From Bacteroidota bacterium (lineage in GTDB: Bacteria; Bacteroidota; Bacteroidia; Chitinophagales; Chitinophagaceae), in the NCBI GenBank assembly GCA_023422565.1, contig JAFAGR010000012.1:1-11806 (forward strand): 11,806 nucleotides of DNA. Direction: 5' to 3'. How positions within the stretch are numbered: the stretch's first letter is position 1; each line of letters opens with the position of its first letter. Below are positions 1 through 7,086 of this stretch, piece after piece. A model generated the notes under the pieces. That model searched no databases. It was given only the letters and a program-made list of their open reading frames with translations, and was not told where the DNA came from. The translations under genes were made by a program, and so were the position numbers.

Positions 1-332
1 GTCGTGGCACCGATCAACAGCGTGATTGCACCCACTATCGCCGCAAAGTTCTTTTTACCGGTGAGCGCAGAATTTTTTATGATCTCCTGCAATTGCTGCG
101 CAGTATTTTCTCCCATAAAACCGCGAAGCACTTCATACACCTCGCCTTCGATAGCTTCTTTTTCGAGAAACAAGCCCGATAGGGCGATGATCACCACCAG
201 CAAGGGCGCCATGCTAAACACCGTGTAGTAAGCCAGTGAACCACTAAGCTTGGTAATTTTATGATCGGTAAAACCCTTGAATGTTTCCCTGATAAGTTGC
301 CAGGAGCCTTTGAAAAAGGATTTTGCAGCCAT
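1..332 (-). CDS. YihY/BrkB-family inner-membrane protein, 5' part only
   Basis: Reading leftward from the ATG at 332-330, the frame stays open for 110 codons and runs off the window, so only the N-terminal third or so is present. The product starts MAAKSFFKGSWQ and contains a segment at about residues 29-54 (KLSGSLAYYTVFSMAPLL then hydrophobic residues) that is typical of the YihY/virulence factor BrkB family. A second membrane segment begins near residue 94. Family members are about 270-320 residue proteins with six transmembrane helices in the inner membrane. Their function is unsettled, and the old name 'ribonuclease BN' for E. coli YihY was a misassignment. The gene lies 67 bp downstream of a small lipoprotein gene on the same strand and could be co-transcribed with it. 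The family call is firm; the role is not known. Confidence 0.9.
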   Translation of the reverse strand, partial: MAAKSFFKGSWQLIRETFKGFTDHKITKLSGSLAYYTVFSMAPLLVVIIALSGLFLEKEAIEGEVYEVLRGFMGENTAQQLQEIIKNSALTGKKNFAAIVGAITLLIGAT

Positions 333-399
333 ACGTGTCGGATACACAATTTTCACACCATACGAAATTGTCTAACCTTCCAGGCTTCAAAAAACTATA

Positions 400-612
400 T
401 CATGGCCTGAAACCGGAGTCTGCCTGTTGCGTGGCTGGAGCCGTAACTGAAGTATCTGTTGAGGGCATTGTATCGGACGCAAAAATATTTGTGGTGTCGG
501 TAACACCATTGTCAACCTTCGCCGGATCCTTTGTTTGATTAGTGCATGAAATGAAAAGGACGATACTAATAACCAAGGCTGCAGCCCTTGCTTTTAAATG
601 TTGGATACTCAT
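400..612 (-). CDS. Small predicted lipoprotein, hypothetical
   Basis: This is a 70-residue product if it starts at the ATG at 612-610 (MSIQHLKARAAAL). An upstream in-frame ATG at 648 would add 12 polar residues in front of the signal peptide and is less likely. Residues 6-20 form a basic then hydrophobic signal peptide, followed by a lipobox-like FISC with the candidate lipidated Cys near residue 22. The mature part is about 48 residues, rich in Thr, Asp, Ser and Pro, and has no recognisable domain, consistent with a short unstructured tail anchored in the envelope. Such tiny Thr/Asp-rich lipoproteins are common in Bacteroidota and usually uncharacterised. It lies between the exonuclease III and YihY-family genes on the same strand. 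I do not recognise a family. Confidence 0.6.
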   Translation of the reverse strand: MSIQHLKARAAALVISIVLFISCTNQTKDPAKVDNGVTDTTNIFASDTMPSTDTSVTAPATQQADSGFRP

Positions 613-730
613 GATTTTTAAATTTCTTTTAGGATATTTCTGATTCAATTATGAGAAATTTACTCTTTGTCTGAACCTTTGTTCGTTGTCAAATACTGCG
701 CCAGTAAGATTTTTTTATGGACTGAATGTC

Positions 731-757
731 CAAAAGTAAATCACTGATCCATATCAA
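731..757 (-). promoter_or_regulatory. Candidate Bacteroidota-type promoter for the small lipoprotein gene
   Basis: On the minus strand, TACTTTTG (738-731) is an exact match to the Bacteroidota -7 consensus TAnnTTTG. A TTG lies 16 bp upstream (757-755), slightly closer than the usual spacing to the -33 element. It lies in the gap between the exonuclease III stop and the lipoprotein start and points at the latter, which would give a leader of about 110 nt. A match this short can arise by chance in AT-rich DNA. Confidence 0.3.
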
Positions 758-828
758 TTTGCTGGATTTATAAAGAGAAAATGGCCATGTGAAAGTGACT
801 TCATCGTAAACGCAAAGGATGAGTATAG

Positions 829-1599
829 TTAAGAGTTGATCGTGATCCAAACCGGCGCATGGTCGCTGCTTTTTTCCCAACCTCTAACATGATGATCAAC
901 CGATGCGCTTTTTAGTTTAGGAACCAGTTCATCATTCAACAAAAAATGATCGATCCGCAACCCGGCATTCCGACCGTAGGCATTTCGGAAATAATCCCAA
1001 AAAGTATAAATCGTGTCCGTAGGATAGAGGTGGCGGATCGCATCCGTCCAACCCTGATCAATTAACTTCTTAAACTCGGCCCTGGTTTCTTTTCTAAACA
1101 AAGCATCATCAACCCAACGTTCAGGTTTATACACATCAATTTCGGAGGGAATCACATCATAATCTCCCGTTAGTATTACCGGACCACCAGTTTTAAGCAA
1201 CTTCGCCGCATGCTTTCTGAATCGTTTGAACCACGCGAGTTTATAATCGTACTTGGGTCCCGGAGCGGGGTTTCCGTTGGGCAGATAAAGGCATCCGATG
1301 GTAATGCCTTCAATTACGGCTTCCAGGTATCTGCTGTGAAGGTCTTCCTCATCACCCGGTAATATTCTGGTCGATTCCCTGATCTCGTTTCTTGATAAGA
1401 TCGCAACTCCGTTCCAGCTTTTTTGGCCATGCCAGATCACGTTATACCCAAGGTCTTTGATAACCATTTCGGGAAACTTTTCATTTGGAGCCTTCAGCTC
1501 CTGGAGGCAAACCACGTCAGGTTTCGCTTCAGTCAGCCACCTGCACAGCACAGGAAGACGCCCGTTCACCCCGTTAACATTGTAAGTAGCAATTTTCAT
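829..1599 (-). CDS. xth: Exodeoxyribonuclease III (AP endonuclease family)
   Basis: The 256-residue product is of the ExoIII/XthA type (E. coli enzyme: 268 residues). This cytoplasmic, Mg-dependent enzyme cleaves DNA 5' of abasic sites and degrades 3' ends in base excision repair. Visible motifs in order are KIATYNVNG with Asn7, CLQELKA with metal ligand Glu34, YLPNG with the Tyr of the active site near 105, TGDYDVIP (145-152), RIDHFLL with Asp217 and SSDHAPVWI with Asp246-His247. One residue is odd: family enzymes have Asp-x-Asn in the GDxN motif (Asp151/Asn153 in E. coli), but codon 148 (1156-1158) here is GAT, Asp, not Asn. All other catalytic residues are in place. The ATG at 1599 is the natural start, since the beta-strand containing Asn7 begins at residue 2. 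No clear promoter was found upstream. Confidence 0.95.
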   Translation of the reverse strand: MKIATYNVNGVNGRLPVLCRWLTEAKPDVVCLQELKAPNEKFPEMVIKDLGYNVIWHGQKSWNGVAILSRNEIRESTRILPGDEEDLHSRYLEAVIEGITIGCLYLPNGNPAPGPKYDYKLAWFKRFRKHAAKLLKTGGPVILTGDYDVIPSEIDVYKPERWVDDALFRKETRAEFKKLIDQGWTDAIRHLYPTDTIYTFWDYFRNAYGRNAGLRIDHFLLNDELVPKLKSASVDHHVRGWEKSSDHAPVWITINS

Positions 1600-1820
1600 G
1601 GAAGTTTTTTAAACCGTTTTCATTCAACTTGATATAGCCGGAAAATACATTTTGTCTGCCAAAGAGCAGGCCATTTACCCATTGCGGTCAAACATCCCGC
1701 GTTCTGATGTCCAAAATTATTCTCCAACGCATGTTGAAATTAGCCTGGGAAAAATTTGTGGATATCAACAAATAAATTGATATTAACCGATAATTAAATT
1801 ACCAAAACAACCAATATCCG

Positions 1821-4800
1821 ATGAAATACGCCTTTCGCTTTGGATGGAAGTCTATTCTATCCACCTTTATCATTATCCTCTTCATTAAACCGGCCTTTTC
1901 TCAATCAGTTTGGAAAGACGTTTCCGAAAGCGATATAACGGCTACGGGTAAACGCTACACCTTTCCTAAAAAATTTCGCCTACTTGCGCTGGATGTGGAG
2001 GGAATCAAACGTGAATTGTCTGCAGCACCCATGGAGCGCAACGAAACTGCAGACCTCAGCCACGGCTCGGAAATTTCAATCCCTTTGCCGGGCGGGGATT
2101 TTCAGCGCTTCAGAATAGTGAAGTATCACGTAATGCATCCTGAACTGGCCGCACGCTATCCTGAAATAAATACTTTCACCGGCCAGGGTATTGATGATCC
2201 ATACTCGATCATCAAGCTCGATATTACGCCCCTTGGCTTTCACGCCATGATCCTTAACCCGCGGGGAAATTTTTTCATTGACCCTTACCAGGAAAGAAAC
2301 ATAGTAAATTATATTTCTTACTACAAAACAGATCTTCAGCCAGGAAGTCCATTTTCATGCGAGGTGCAGGGCGATGAGATCAGCGGTAGAATATCAGCCT
2401 CTTCGAATTTGTATCAGCGCAGTTCCGGCACCCAACTTCGAACTTACAGGCTTGCACTTGCCTGCACGGGCGAGTACGCCGCTACAAAGGGTGGAACGGT
2501 ATCAGGCGCATTAGCAGGTATGGTAACTACAATGAATCGTGTAAACGGCGTATTTGAAAGTGAAGTGGACGTTAGAATGGTGATGATAGCGAACAACAAC
2601 CTTATTTGCTACACGAATGGATCAACAGATCCCTATACAAATAACAACGGCAGCACCATGCTTGGCCAGAATATTTCAAACCTGAGCACCGTCATTGGGA
2701 ATGCCAATTTTGATGTAGGTCATGTATTCAGCACAGGTGGGGGAGGTGTGGCATACCTCAACGGGCCCTGCGGTTCAAATAAAGCAGGCGGCGTTACAGG
2801 ATCCTCTAACCCGGTTGGGGATGCGTTTGACATAGATTATGTGGCCCACGAAATGGGCCATCAGTTCGGAGCAAACCATACTTTTAATTCCACATCAGGA
2901 AGTTGCAGCGGCAATCGTGCATCCTCTGCAGCATATGAACCCGGAAGCGGCATTACCATAATGGGATATGCCGGCATTTGCGGCACCAACGACCTCGCTC
3001 CGCACAGCATTGCCTACTTTCATACAAAAAGTTTTGATGAAATAACCACGTTTACGCAATCGGGCAATGGCAACACCTGCGCTTCGATCAGCTCCACCGG
3101 CAATACGCCGCCAATCGTTAACAGCCTGGGCTCAAACGTAAGTATACCGATTTCCACGCCCTTCGTGTTAACAGGTTCAGCAACCGATGCTAACAATGAT
3201 CCGTTAACGTATTCCTGGGAACAATACGACCTCGGGACCGCAGGCAACTGGAACGTACAATCAACCACGGCGCCGATGTTCAGAAGCTTCGAACCGGTTG
3301 TTTCGCCTTCCCGCACATTTCCAAAATTGTCCGATATAATCAACAATACCACCACCATCGGAGAGCTGCTTCCTAACCAGCCACGGACGCTCAATTTCAG
3401 GCTAACGGTAAGGGATAACCGAAGCGGAGGCGCAGGTGTGATGCACCCTGATAACGCCCTCCAGGTATTTGTGGTAAATAATGGAGGCGCTTTTGCCGTA
3501 ACAGCCCCGAATACAGCTGTTAATTGGGCAGGAAACTCCACCCAAACCGTAACCTGGAACGTAAGTGGCACAGATGAAACGCCGATCAATACATCCAGCG
3601 TAAAAATTTCGCTTTCTACCGATGGCGGAAATACATTTTCAACCGTACTGATGGCCAGCACGCCAAACGATGGATCGGAAGCTATAACAGTACCTAACAT
3701 CAACACGAGCCAGGCGAGAATAAAAGTTGAGGCTGTCGGAAATATTTATTTCGACATGAGCAATGCGAATTTTACCATTTCTGCCACAACATCATTGACC
3801 TCTATCACCACCGGAACAGTATCACCATCCACGATCTGCGCCGGCGCGAATATCTCAGTGCCTTTCACCATTAATGCTCCTGCGAACAGCGGAAATGTTT
3901 TCACCGCCCAGCTCTCCAATGCATCCGGTTCTTTCACAAGTGCTGTGAATATTGGTTCACTTAGCTCACAAGCAGCCGGCACTATCAATGCCCTTGTTCC
4001 TGCCGGCACACCTGCGGGTTCGGGCTACAGAATTCGCGTAGTAAGTTCCGCGCCCGCAGTAACAGGGTCAGCCAATACTTCTAACATTACCATTAACACC
4101 CTTCCATCTCCATCGGTGATCAGCGCTAACGGGCCAGTTACATTCTGCCAGGGCGGTTCAGTTGTGCTCTCAGGAAATACCGGCGGCACCTGGAATACCG
4201 GCGCCACTTCTTCCACACTAACGGTTACGGCTAGTGGCAACTACTTTGTAAATAACACCAATTCCTGCGGAACGGTTTCGTCTAACCAGATCTCTGTTAC
4301 AGTAAACGCAAATCCTGTTGCTGATGCCGGAAGCTATGGAGCAACAACCACAACGGGGGCGCCAATAACTCTTACAGGAAGCCCATCAGGCGGTATTTTC
4401 AGCGGGCCGGGCGTTAGCGGAAATACTTTTAACCCTGCTGCAGCAGGTGTGGGCACTCATACTATTCAATATAGTTATACTAACGCCTCGGGTTGTACCG
4501 ATACTGATCTCACCCAAATTATCGTGAATGCGGCAACGTGTAATTTCTTTGAGGGCGTGATCACCGGTCCGATAAATGCATGCGCTTACATGGACCCTGC
4601 TGCAGGGCATGCTTCATATTCGATCAGCAGTTCAGGCTACTCAGCGATCACCTGGTACATGCCGGCTAATGCGGTAATTATTTCCGGACAGGGAACACCA
4701 AATGTTGTGGTGGATTTCCTTCCTGCATATACTAACGGCTATGTGGTGGCGAGAGTGCTGAATCCTTGCGATGGCACCTTGAAAACGGTAAACCTCAATG

Positions 4801-6266
4801 TTAGAAACACCCCGCCGAAAACTCCGGGCGGAATAACCGGGTCTGCGAACAGTTGCTTATATATCGGAACCGGGCTGAACGGATTTTATACAATAAGAAA
4901 AGTTAACAACGCCACATTTTATGAATGGACTGTACCCGCCGGAGTTTCGATTGTGAGCCACCCGGGAGGATCAGGCGCTAATGATACCATTGTTGAGCTC
5001 GCCTTCAACAGCAATTTTGTTTCCGGTTCCTCTATAAGTGTAAAAGCAGGATCATTCTGTGCCACAAGTACTGCAAGAACTTTTGCCATTGGCGGAGTGA
5101 ATGCTGTATCTCCGGGAGCAATATCAGGACCGGGTGAAGTATGCTCTTTTGTAGGAAATGGCTACGTAGTGTACACGATACGCAAAGTTGCATCTGCATC
5201 TTCTTTTTCCTGGACGGTTCCTGCCGGTGCAAACATAATTGCCCGCCCAGGGGGCCAGGGCACACCAAGTGATACCATAATTCATGTTCAATTTACACAA
5301 GCCTTTACAACAGGAACCATTTCTGTAAGATCAGTAAATGGATGCGGCACAAGTAATGCCCGCTCCCTCACTGTAAAGAAAACACTTCCGGGCCTGCCAT
5401 CTAAAATTTACGGAGATCCTAACGGTCCGCAGGGTGCGCTTACACCTGCGCCTTTGGATGCGTGTCCTTATATCTTTAATGGCACCACCGCGAGGTATTC
5501 CGTACGGAAAGATCCATATGGATATGCAGAAAGCTACAACTGGGCTCTGTCTGATAACATCAATGCACAGATAATTGCCCATCCGGGAGGAAGCGGCGCA
5601 AACGATACATTAGTTGAAGTGCAATTTGCAGACGCATTCACCTCTGCCATATTATCCGTAACCGCCGTGCGGCCTTGCGGTACCAGTTCTGCCAGAACAA
5701 TAACTATCACCAAAGAAGCGCCGGGCACACCGGGATTAATAACCGGCAATCTTTCTCCCTGTCCTTTTGATATGGAAACATACACCGTGGAAGCGGAAAA
5801 TGCGGAAACATTCAACTGGACTGTTCCCTCATCAATAACCATCCTCTGGGGCAATGGAACTAACATGCTAACGGTGATGTTTAACAGCAATTTTGTAGGC
5901 GGACAGATCAGGGTGCAAACTACATCTGCTTGCGGCAGCAGCTCGATCCGTGGTTTGAAACTTACCAAGTGCATTATGCCGGCAGAACGGCAATGGGTAA
6001 ACGAAATTGAAGAAGCAGGGGAAGAAATGGTGATCTACCCAAACCCTTCGAAAGGAAATGTATCAATAATTCTTCCCGGAAATCTTAAAGGCGCCACCGA
6101 TCTTATAATTTCCGACAGGATGGGAAGAAACATTTCGCAACATAAAATTCCTCATGGCTCGCAACGTATAAGTTTAGATCTTGAAGGAAAACTTTCTCCG
6201 GGAATCTATTTTACGAGTGTAATTACCGGAGGAAGACGAATTACATCAAAAATGATCATTCAGTAA
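1821..6266 (+). CDS. Secreted reprolysin-like zinc metalloprotease with PKD-like repeats and T9SS sorting domain
   Basis: This 1481-residue exported protein starts with a signal peptide (residues 1-27, basic start then a hydrophobic core, likely cut after PAFS). A propeptide-like region follows to about residue 200. The metalloprotease domain spans about 205-415 and carries the zinc motif HEMGHQFGANH (343-353; HExxHxxGxxH with ligands His343, His347, His353 and catalytic Glu344). A Met-turn candidate lies in IMGYAG (Met381). This pattern fits the M12B/reprolysin-like metzincins found in Bacteroidota. An Ig/PKD-like module (about 428-552), further beta-rich modules (about 555-905), five related PKD-like repeats (about 909-1383) and a C-terminal T9SS type A sorting domain (about 1404-1481, beginning YPNPSKG and ending GIYFTSVITGGRRITSKMIIQ) complete it. 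It should cross the outer membrane by the type IX system, with the C-terminal domain removed and the protein released or surface-attached. The natural substrate cannot be told. It is monocistronic, with a terminator behind it. Confidence 0.95.
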   Translation: MKYAFRFGWKSILSTFIIILFIKPAFSQSVWKDVSESDITATGKRYTFPKKFRLLALDVEGIKRELSAAPMERNETADLSHGSEISIPLPGGDFQRFRIVKYHVMHPELAARYPEINTFTGQGIDDPYSIIKLDITPLGFHAMILNPRGNFFIDPYQERNIVNYISYYKTDLQPGSPFSCEVQGDEISGRISASSNLYQRSSGTQLRTYRLALACTGEYAATKGGTVSGALAGMVTTMNRVNGVFESEVDVRMVMIANNNLICYTNGSTDPYTNNNGSTMLGQNISNLSTVIGNANFDVGHVFSTGGGGVAYLNGPCGSNKAGGVTGSSNPVGDAFDIDYVAHEMGHQFGANHTFNSTSGSCSGNRASSAAYEPGSGITIMGYAGICGTNDLAPHSIAYFHTKSFDEITTFTQSGNGNTCASISSTGNTPPIVNSLGSNVSIPISTPFVLTGSATDANNDPLTYSWEQYDLGTAGNWNVQSTTAPMFRSFEPVVSPSRTFPKLSDIINNTTTIGELLPNQPRTLNFRLTVRDNRSGGAGVMHPDNALQVFVVNNGGAFAVTAPNTAVNWAGNSTQTVTWNVSGTDETPINTSSVKISLSTDGGNTFSTVLMASTPNDGSEAITVPNINTSQARIKVEAVGNIYFDMSNANFTISATTSLTSITTGTVSPSTICAGANISVPFTINAPANSGNVFTAQLSNASGSFTSAVNIGSLSSQAAGTINALVPAGTPAGSGYRIRVVSSAPAVTGSANTSNITINTLPSPSVISANGPVTFCQGGSVVLSGNTGGTWNTGATSSTLTVTASGNYFVNNTNSCGTVSSNQISVTVNANPVADAGSYGATTTTGAPITLTGSPSGGIFSGPGVSGNTFNPAAAGVGTHTIQYSYTNASGCTDTDLTQIIVNAATCNFFEGVITGPINACAYMDPAAGHASYSISSSGYSAITWYMPANAVIISGQGTPNVVVDFLPAYTNGYVVARVLNPCDGTLKTVNLNVRNTPPKTPGGITGSANSCLYIGTGLNGFYTIRKVNNATFYEWTVPAGVSIVSHPGGSGANDTIVELAFNSNFVSGSSISVKAGSFCATSTARTFAIGGVNAVSPGAISGPGEVCSFVGNGYVVYTIRKVASASSFSWTVPAGANIIARPGGQGTPSDTIIHVQFTQAFTTGTISVRSVNGCGTSNARSLTVKKTLPGLPSKIYGDPNGPQGALTPAPLDACPYIFNGTTARYSVRKDPYGYAESYNWALSDNINAQIIAHPGGSGANDTLVEVQFADAFTSAILSVTAVRPCGTSSARTITITKEAPGTPGLITGNLSPCPFDMETYTVEAENAETFNWTVPSSITILWGNGTNMLTVMFNSNFVGGQIRVQTTSACGSSSIRGLKLTKCIMPAERQWVNEIEEAGEEMVIYPNPSKGNVSIILPGNLKGATDLIISDRMGRNISQHKIPHGSQRISLDLEGKLSPGIYFTSVITGGRRITSKMIIQ
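4545..5969 (+). repeat. Five tandem PKD-like protein repeats inside the metalloprotease
   Basis: These are coding repeats of about 80-105 residues at roughly residues 909-997, 1001-1090, 1096-1187, 1190-1298 and 1302-1383. Each has a GxITG/GxISG opening, a Cys a few residues later, a YxIRK-like strand, a [FY]xWTVP core, often PGGxGxxDT, and a closing CGTSxAR strand. Repeats 2-4 are closest (the motif HPGGSGANDT occurs in repeats 2 and 4). The first and last repeats are more diverged and lack the PGG motif. The paired Cys positions could form a disulphide in the periplasm or outside the cell. DNA identity between copies is clearly lower than protein similarity, so the expansion is not recent. 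Confidence 0.8.
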
Positions 6267-6287
6267 AAAGTTAACAAATAACAGATT

Positions 6288-6334
6288 GCCTGTGTAGGAC
6301 CGCGTTGCCTTGCGTACTACACAGGCTTTATTGT
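6288..6334 (+). terminator. Hairpin terminator after the metalloprotease gene
   Basis: A perfect 10-bp stem GCCTGTGTAG (6288-6297) pairs with CTACACAGGC (6317-6326). A small inner CGC/GCG stem (6301-6303 with 6312-6314) lies within the loop. A T-rich stretch (TTTATTGT) follows, and an A-rich stretch precedes the stem, so it could work in both directions. It lies 21 bp past the stop codon. Confidence 0.8.
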
Positions 6335-6433
6335 AACTTTCAGAAACCATTTTCAATCTTCGGGAAAGGCATTCATTTTTATTCTACGCCGTTTCTGCTT
6401 TTTCATTTTTTACTTTTCCTTTTTACTTCTTTG

Positions 6434-6441
6434 TACTTTTA
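6434..6441 (+). promoter_or_regulatory. Candidate -7 element upstream of the carboxylase locus
   Basis: TACTTTTA differs from the Bacteroidota -7 consensus TAnnTTTG in the last base only. It ends 21 bp before the carrier-protein ATG at 6463, a suitable distance for a short leader. It sits at the end of a strongly T-rich stretch (about 6373-6440) in which TACTTTT recurs at 6411-6417. No clear -33 TTTG lies at standard spacing. The upstream terminator implies that a promoter must exist in 6335-6462. Confidence 0.3.
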
Positions 6442-6462
6442 GCACGCAATAAATTTTCCTGC

Positions 6463-6954
6463 ATGAAGAAAGAGCAGTACAGGGTAACTGTCAACAGCAC
6501 AGAAACCAACCTTACGGAAGAATCCCTCGCTGATGAGAATCTTATCTCACTTCCCGATAATGGTATCAGCCTGATTGTAAAGAACAGGTCTTTCAGGTCA
6601 TCGATCGTAAATATTGATCAGAATAAAAAAACCGTCACATTGCTTGTGGACGGCATCCTTTATAATGCAAGAGTCGAAACGGGATTGGATATTCAACTGA
6701 AAACAATGGGATTCGGCAACGCTTCCACTAAAACATTGAAGGAAATAAAAGCGCCTATGCCGGGGATGGTGCTCGAGGTGAATACTGCTGAAGGTGAAAA
6801 CGTGGAAGCCGGCACCAAACTCCTGGTTCTTGAAGCGATGAAAATGGAAAATGTGATCGCAATACCTGCACCCGGAAAAATAAAAAAGATACTGGTAAAG
6901 AAAGGCGAGGCGGTGCAAAAGAACCAGGTATTGATAGAACTCGATAACGGATAG
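6463..6954 (+). CDS. Biotin carboxyl carrier protein of an acyl-CoA carboxylase (BT-like plus biotinyl domain)
   Basis: This 163-residue protein carries the covalently bound biotin that shuttles CO2 between the biotin carboxylase and the carboxyltransferase encoded downstream. The C-terminal biotinyl domain spans about residues 94-162: it opens IKAPMPGMVLEV, holds the biotinylation motif EAMKMEN with the acceptor Lys127 (codon 6841-6843), and closes with the matching hairpin KKGEAVQKNQVLIEL. Residues 1-90 are beta-rich (for example the stretch around 55-72 with TVTLLVDGILYNARV) and resemble the BT domain that links the two halves of propionyl-CoA carboxylase alpha subunits. The protein therefore looks like the C-terminal part of a PCC alpha chain encoded as its own gene, not like AccB, which has a Pro/Ala-rich linker. 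The ATG at 6463 is the only sensible start. A 132-bp gap containing a heptamer array separates it from the next gene. Confidence 0.95.
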   Translation: MKKEQYRVTVNSTETNLTEESLADENLISLPDNGISLIVKNRSFRSSIVNIDQNKKTVTLLVDGILYNARVETGLDIQLKTMGFGNASTKTLKEIKAPMPGMVLEVNTAEGENVEAGTKLLVLEAMKMENVIAIPAPGKIKKILVKKGEAVQKNQVLIELDNG

Positions 6955-6975
6955 GGATAAACGAAGTGAGATTTG

Positions 6976-7024
6976 GGTTGTGGGATGTGGGTTATGAGTT
7001 ATGAGTTATGAGTTGTGGGCAGAG
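6976..7024 (+). repeat. Heptanucleotide tandem array 1 (consensus RGTTRTG)
   Basis: Seven consecutive 7-bp units start at 6976: GGTTGTG, GGATGTG, GGTTATG, AGTTATG, AGTTATG, AGTTGTG and a degenerate GGCAGAG. The period is exactly 7 and most changes are A/G transitions. The array begins 21 bp after the carrier-protein stop codon, within the gap before the biotin carboxylase gene. It is not part of either coding frame and forms no strong hairpin on its own. Confidence 0.85.
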
Positions 7025-7086
7025 AATTAACTTAGATACAAGGTTCAGGACGATTCCGTTTTTTTGAAAAATTAAAATCAACAACA

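Noticed and set aside
346..371. 7-bp inverted repeat ACAATTT / AAATTGT with a 12-nt loop between the lipoprotein and YihY-family genes
   Set aside because: It is all but GC-free, is not followed by a T-run on either strand and has no match to a known operator, so it is too weak to call a terminator or binding site.
689..880. Minus-strand 63-codon frame overlapping the end of the exonuclease III gene
   Set aside because: It overlaps the real gene out of frame, has no start signal, and its composition is that of AT-rich intergenic DNA.
1712..1719. Minus-strand TAATTTTG matching the -7 consensus upstream of the exonuclease III gene
   Set aside because: No TTG or TTTG lies at suitable spacing upstream, and the site is 113 bp from the start codon, so it is not better than a chance match.
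3020..3706. 228-codon open frame on the minus strand inside the metalloprotease gene
   Set aside because: It lies wholly opposite a clear coding gene with domain structure, has no signal or motif of its own, and is a shadow of the Thr/Val-rich plus-strand coding. The same holds for minus-strand frames at 3746-4009, 4025-4240 and 5534-5974.
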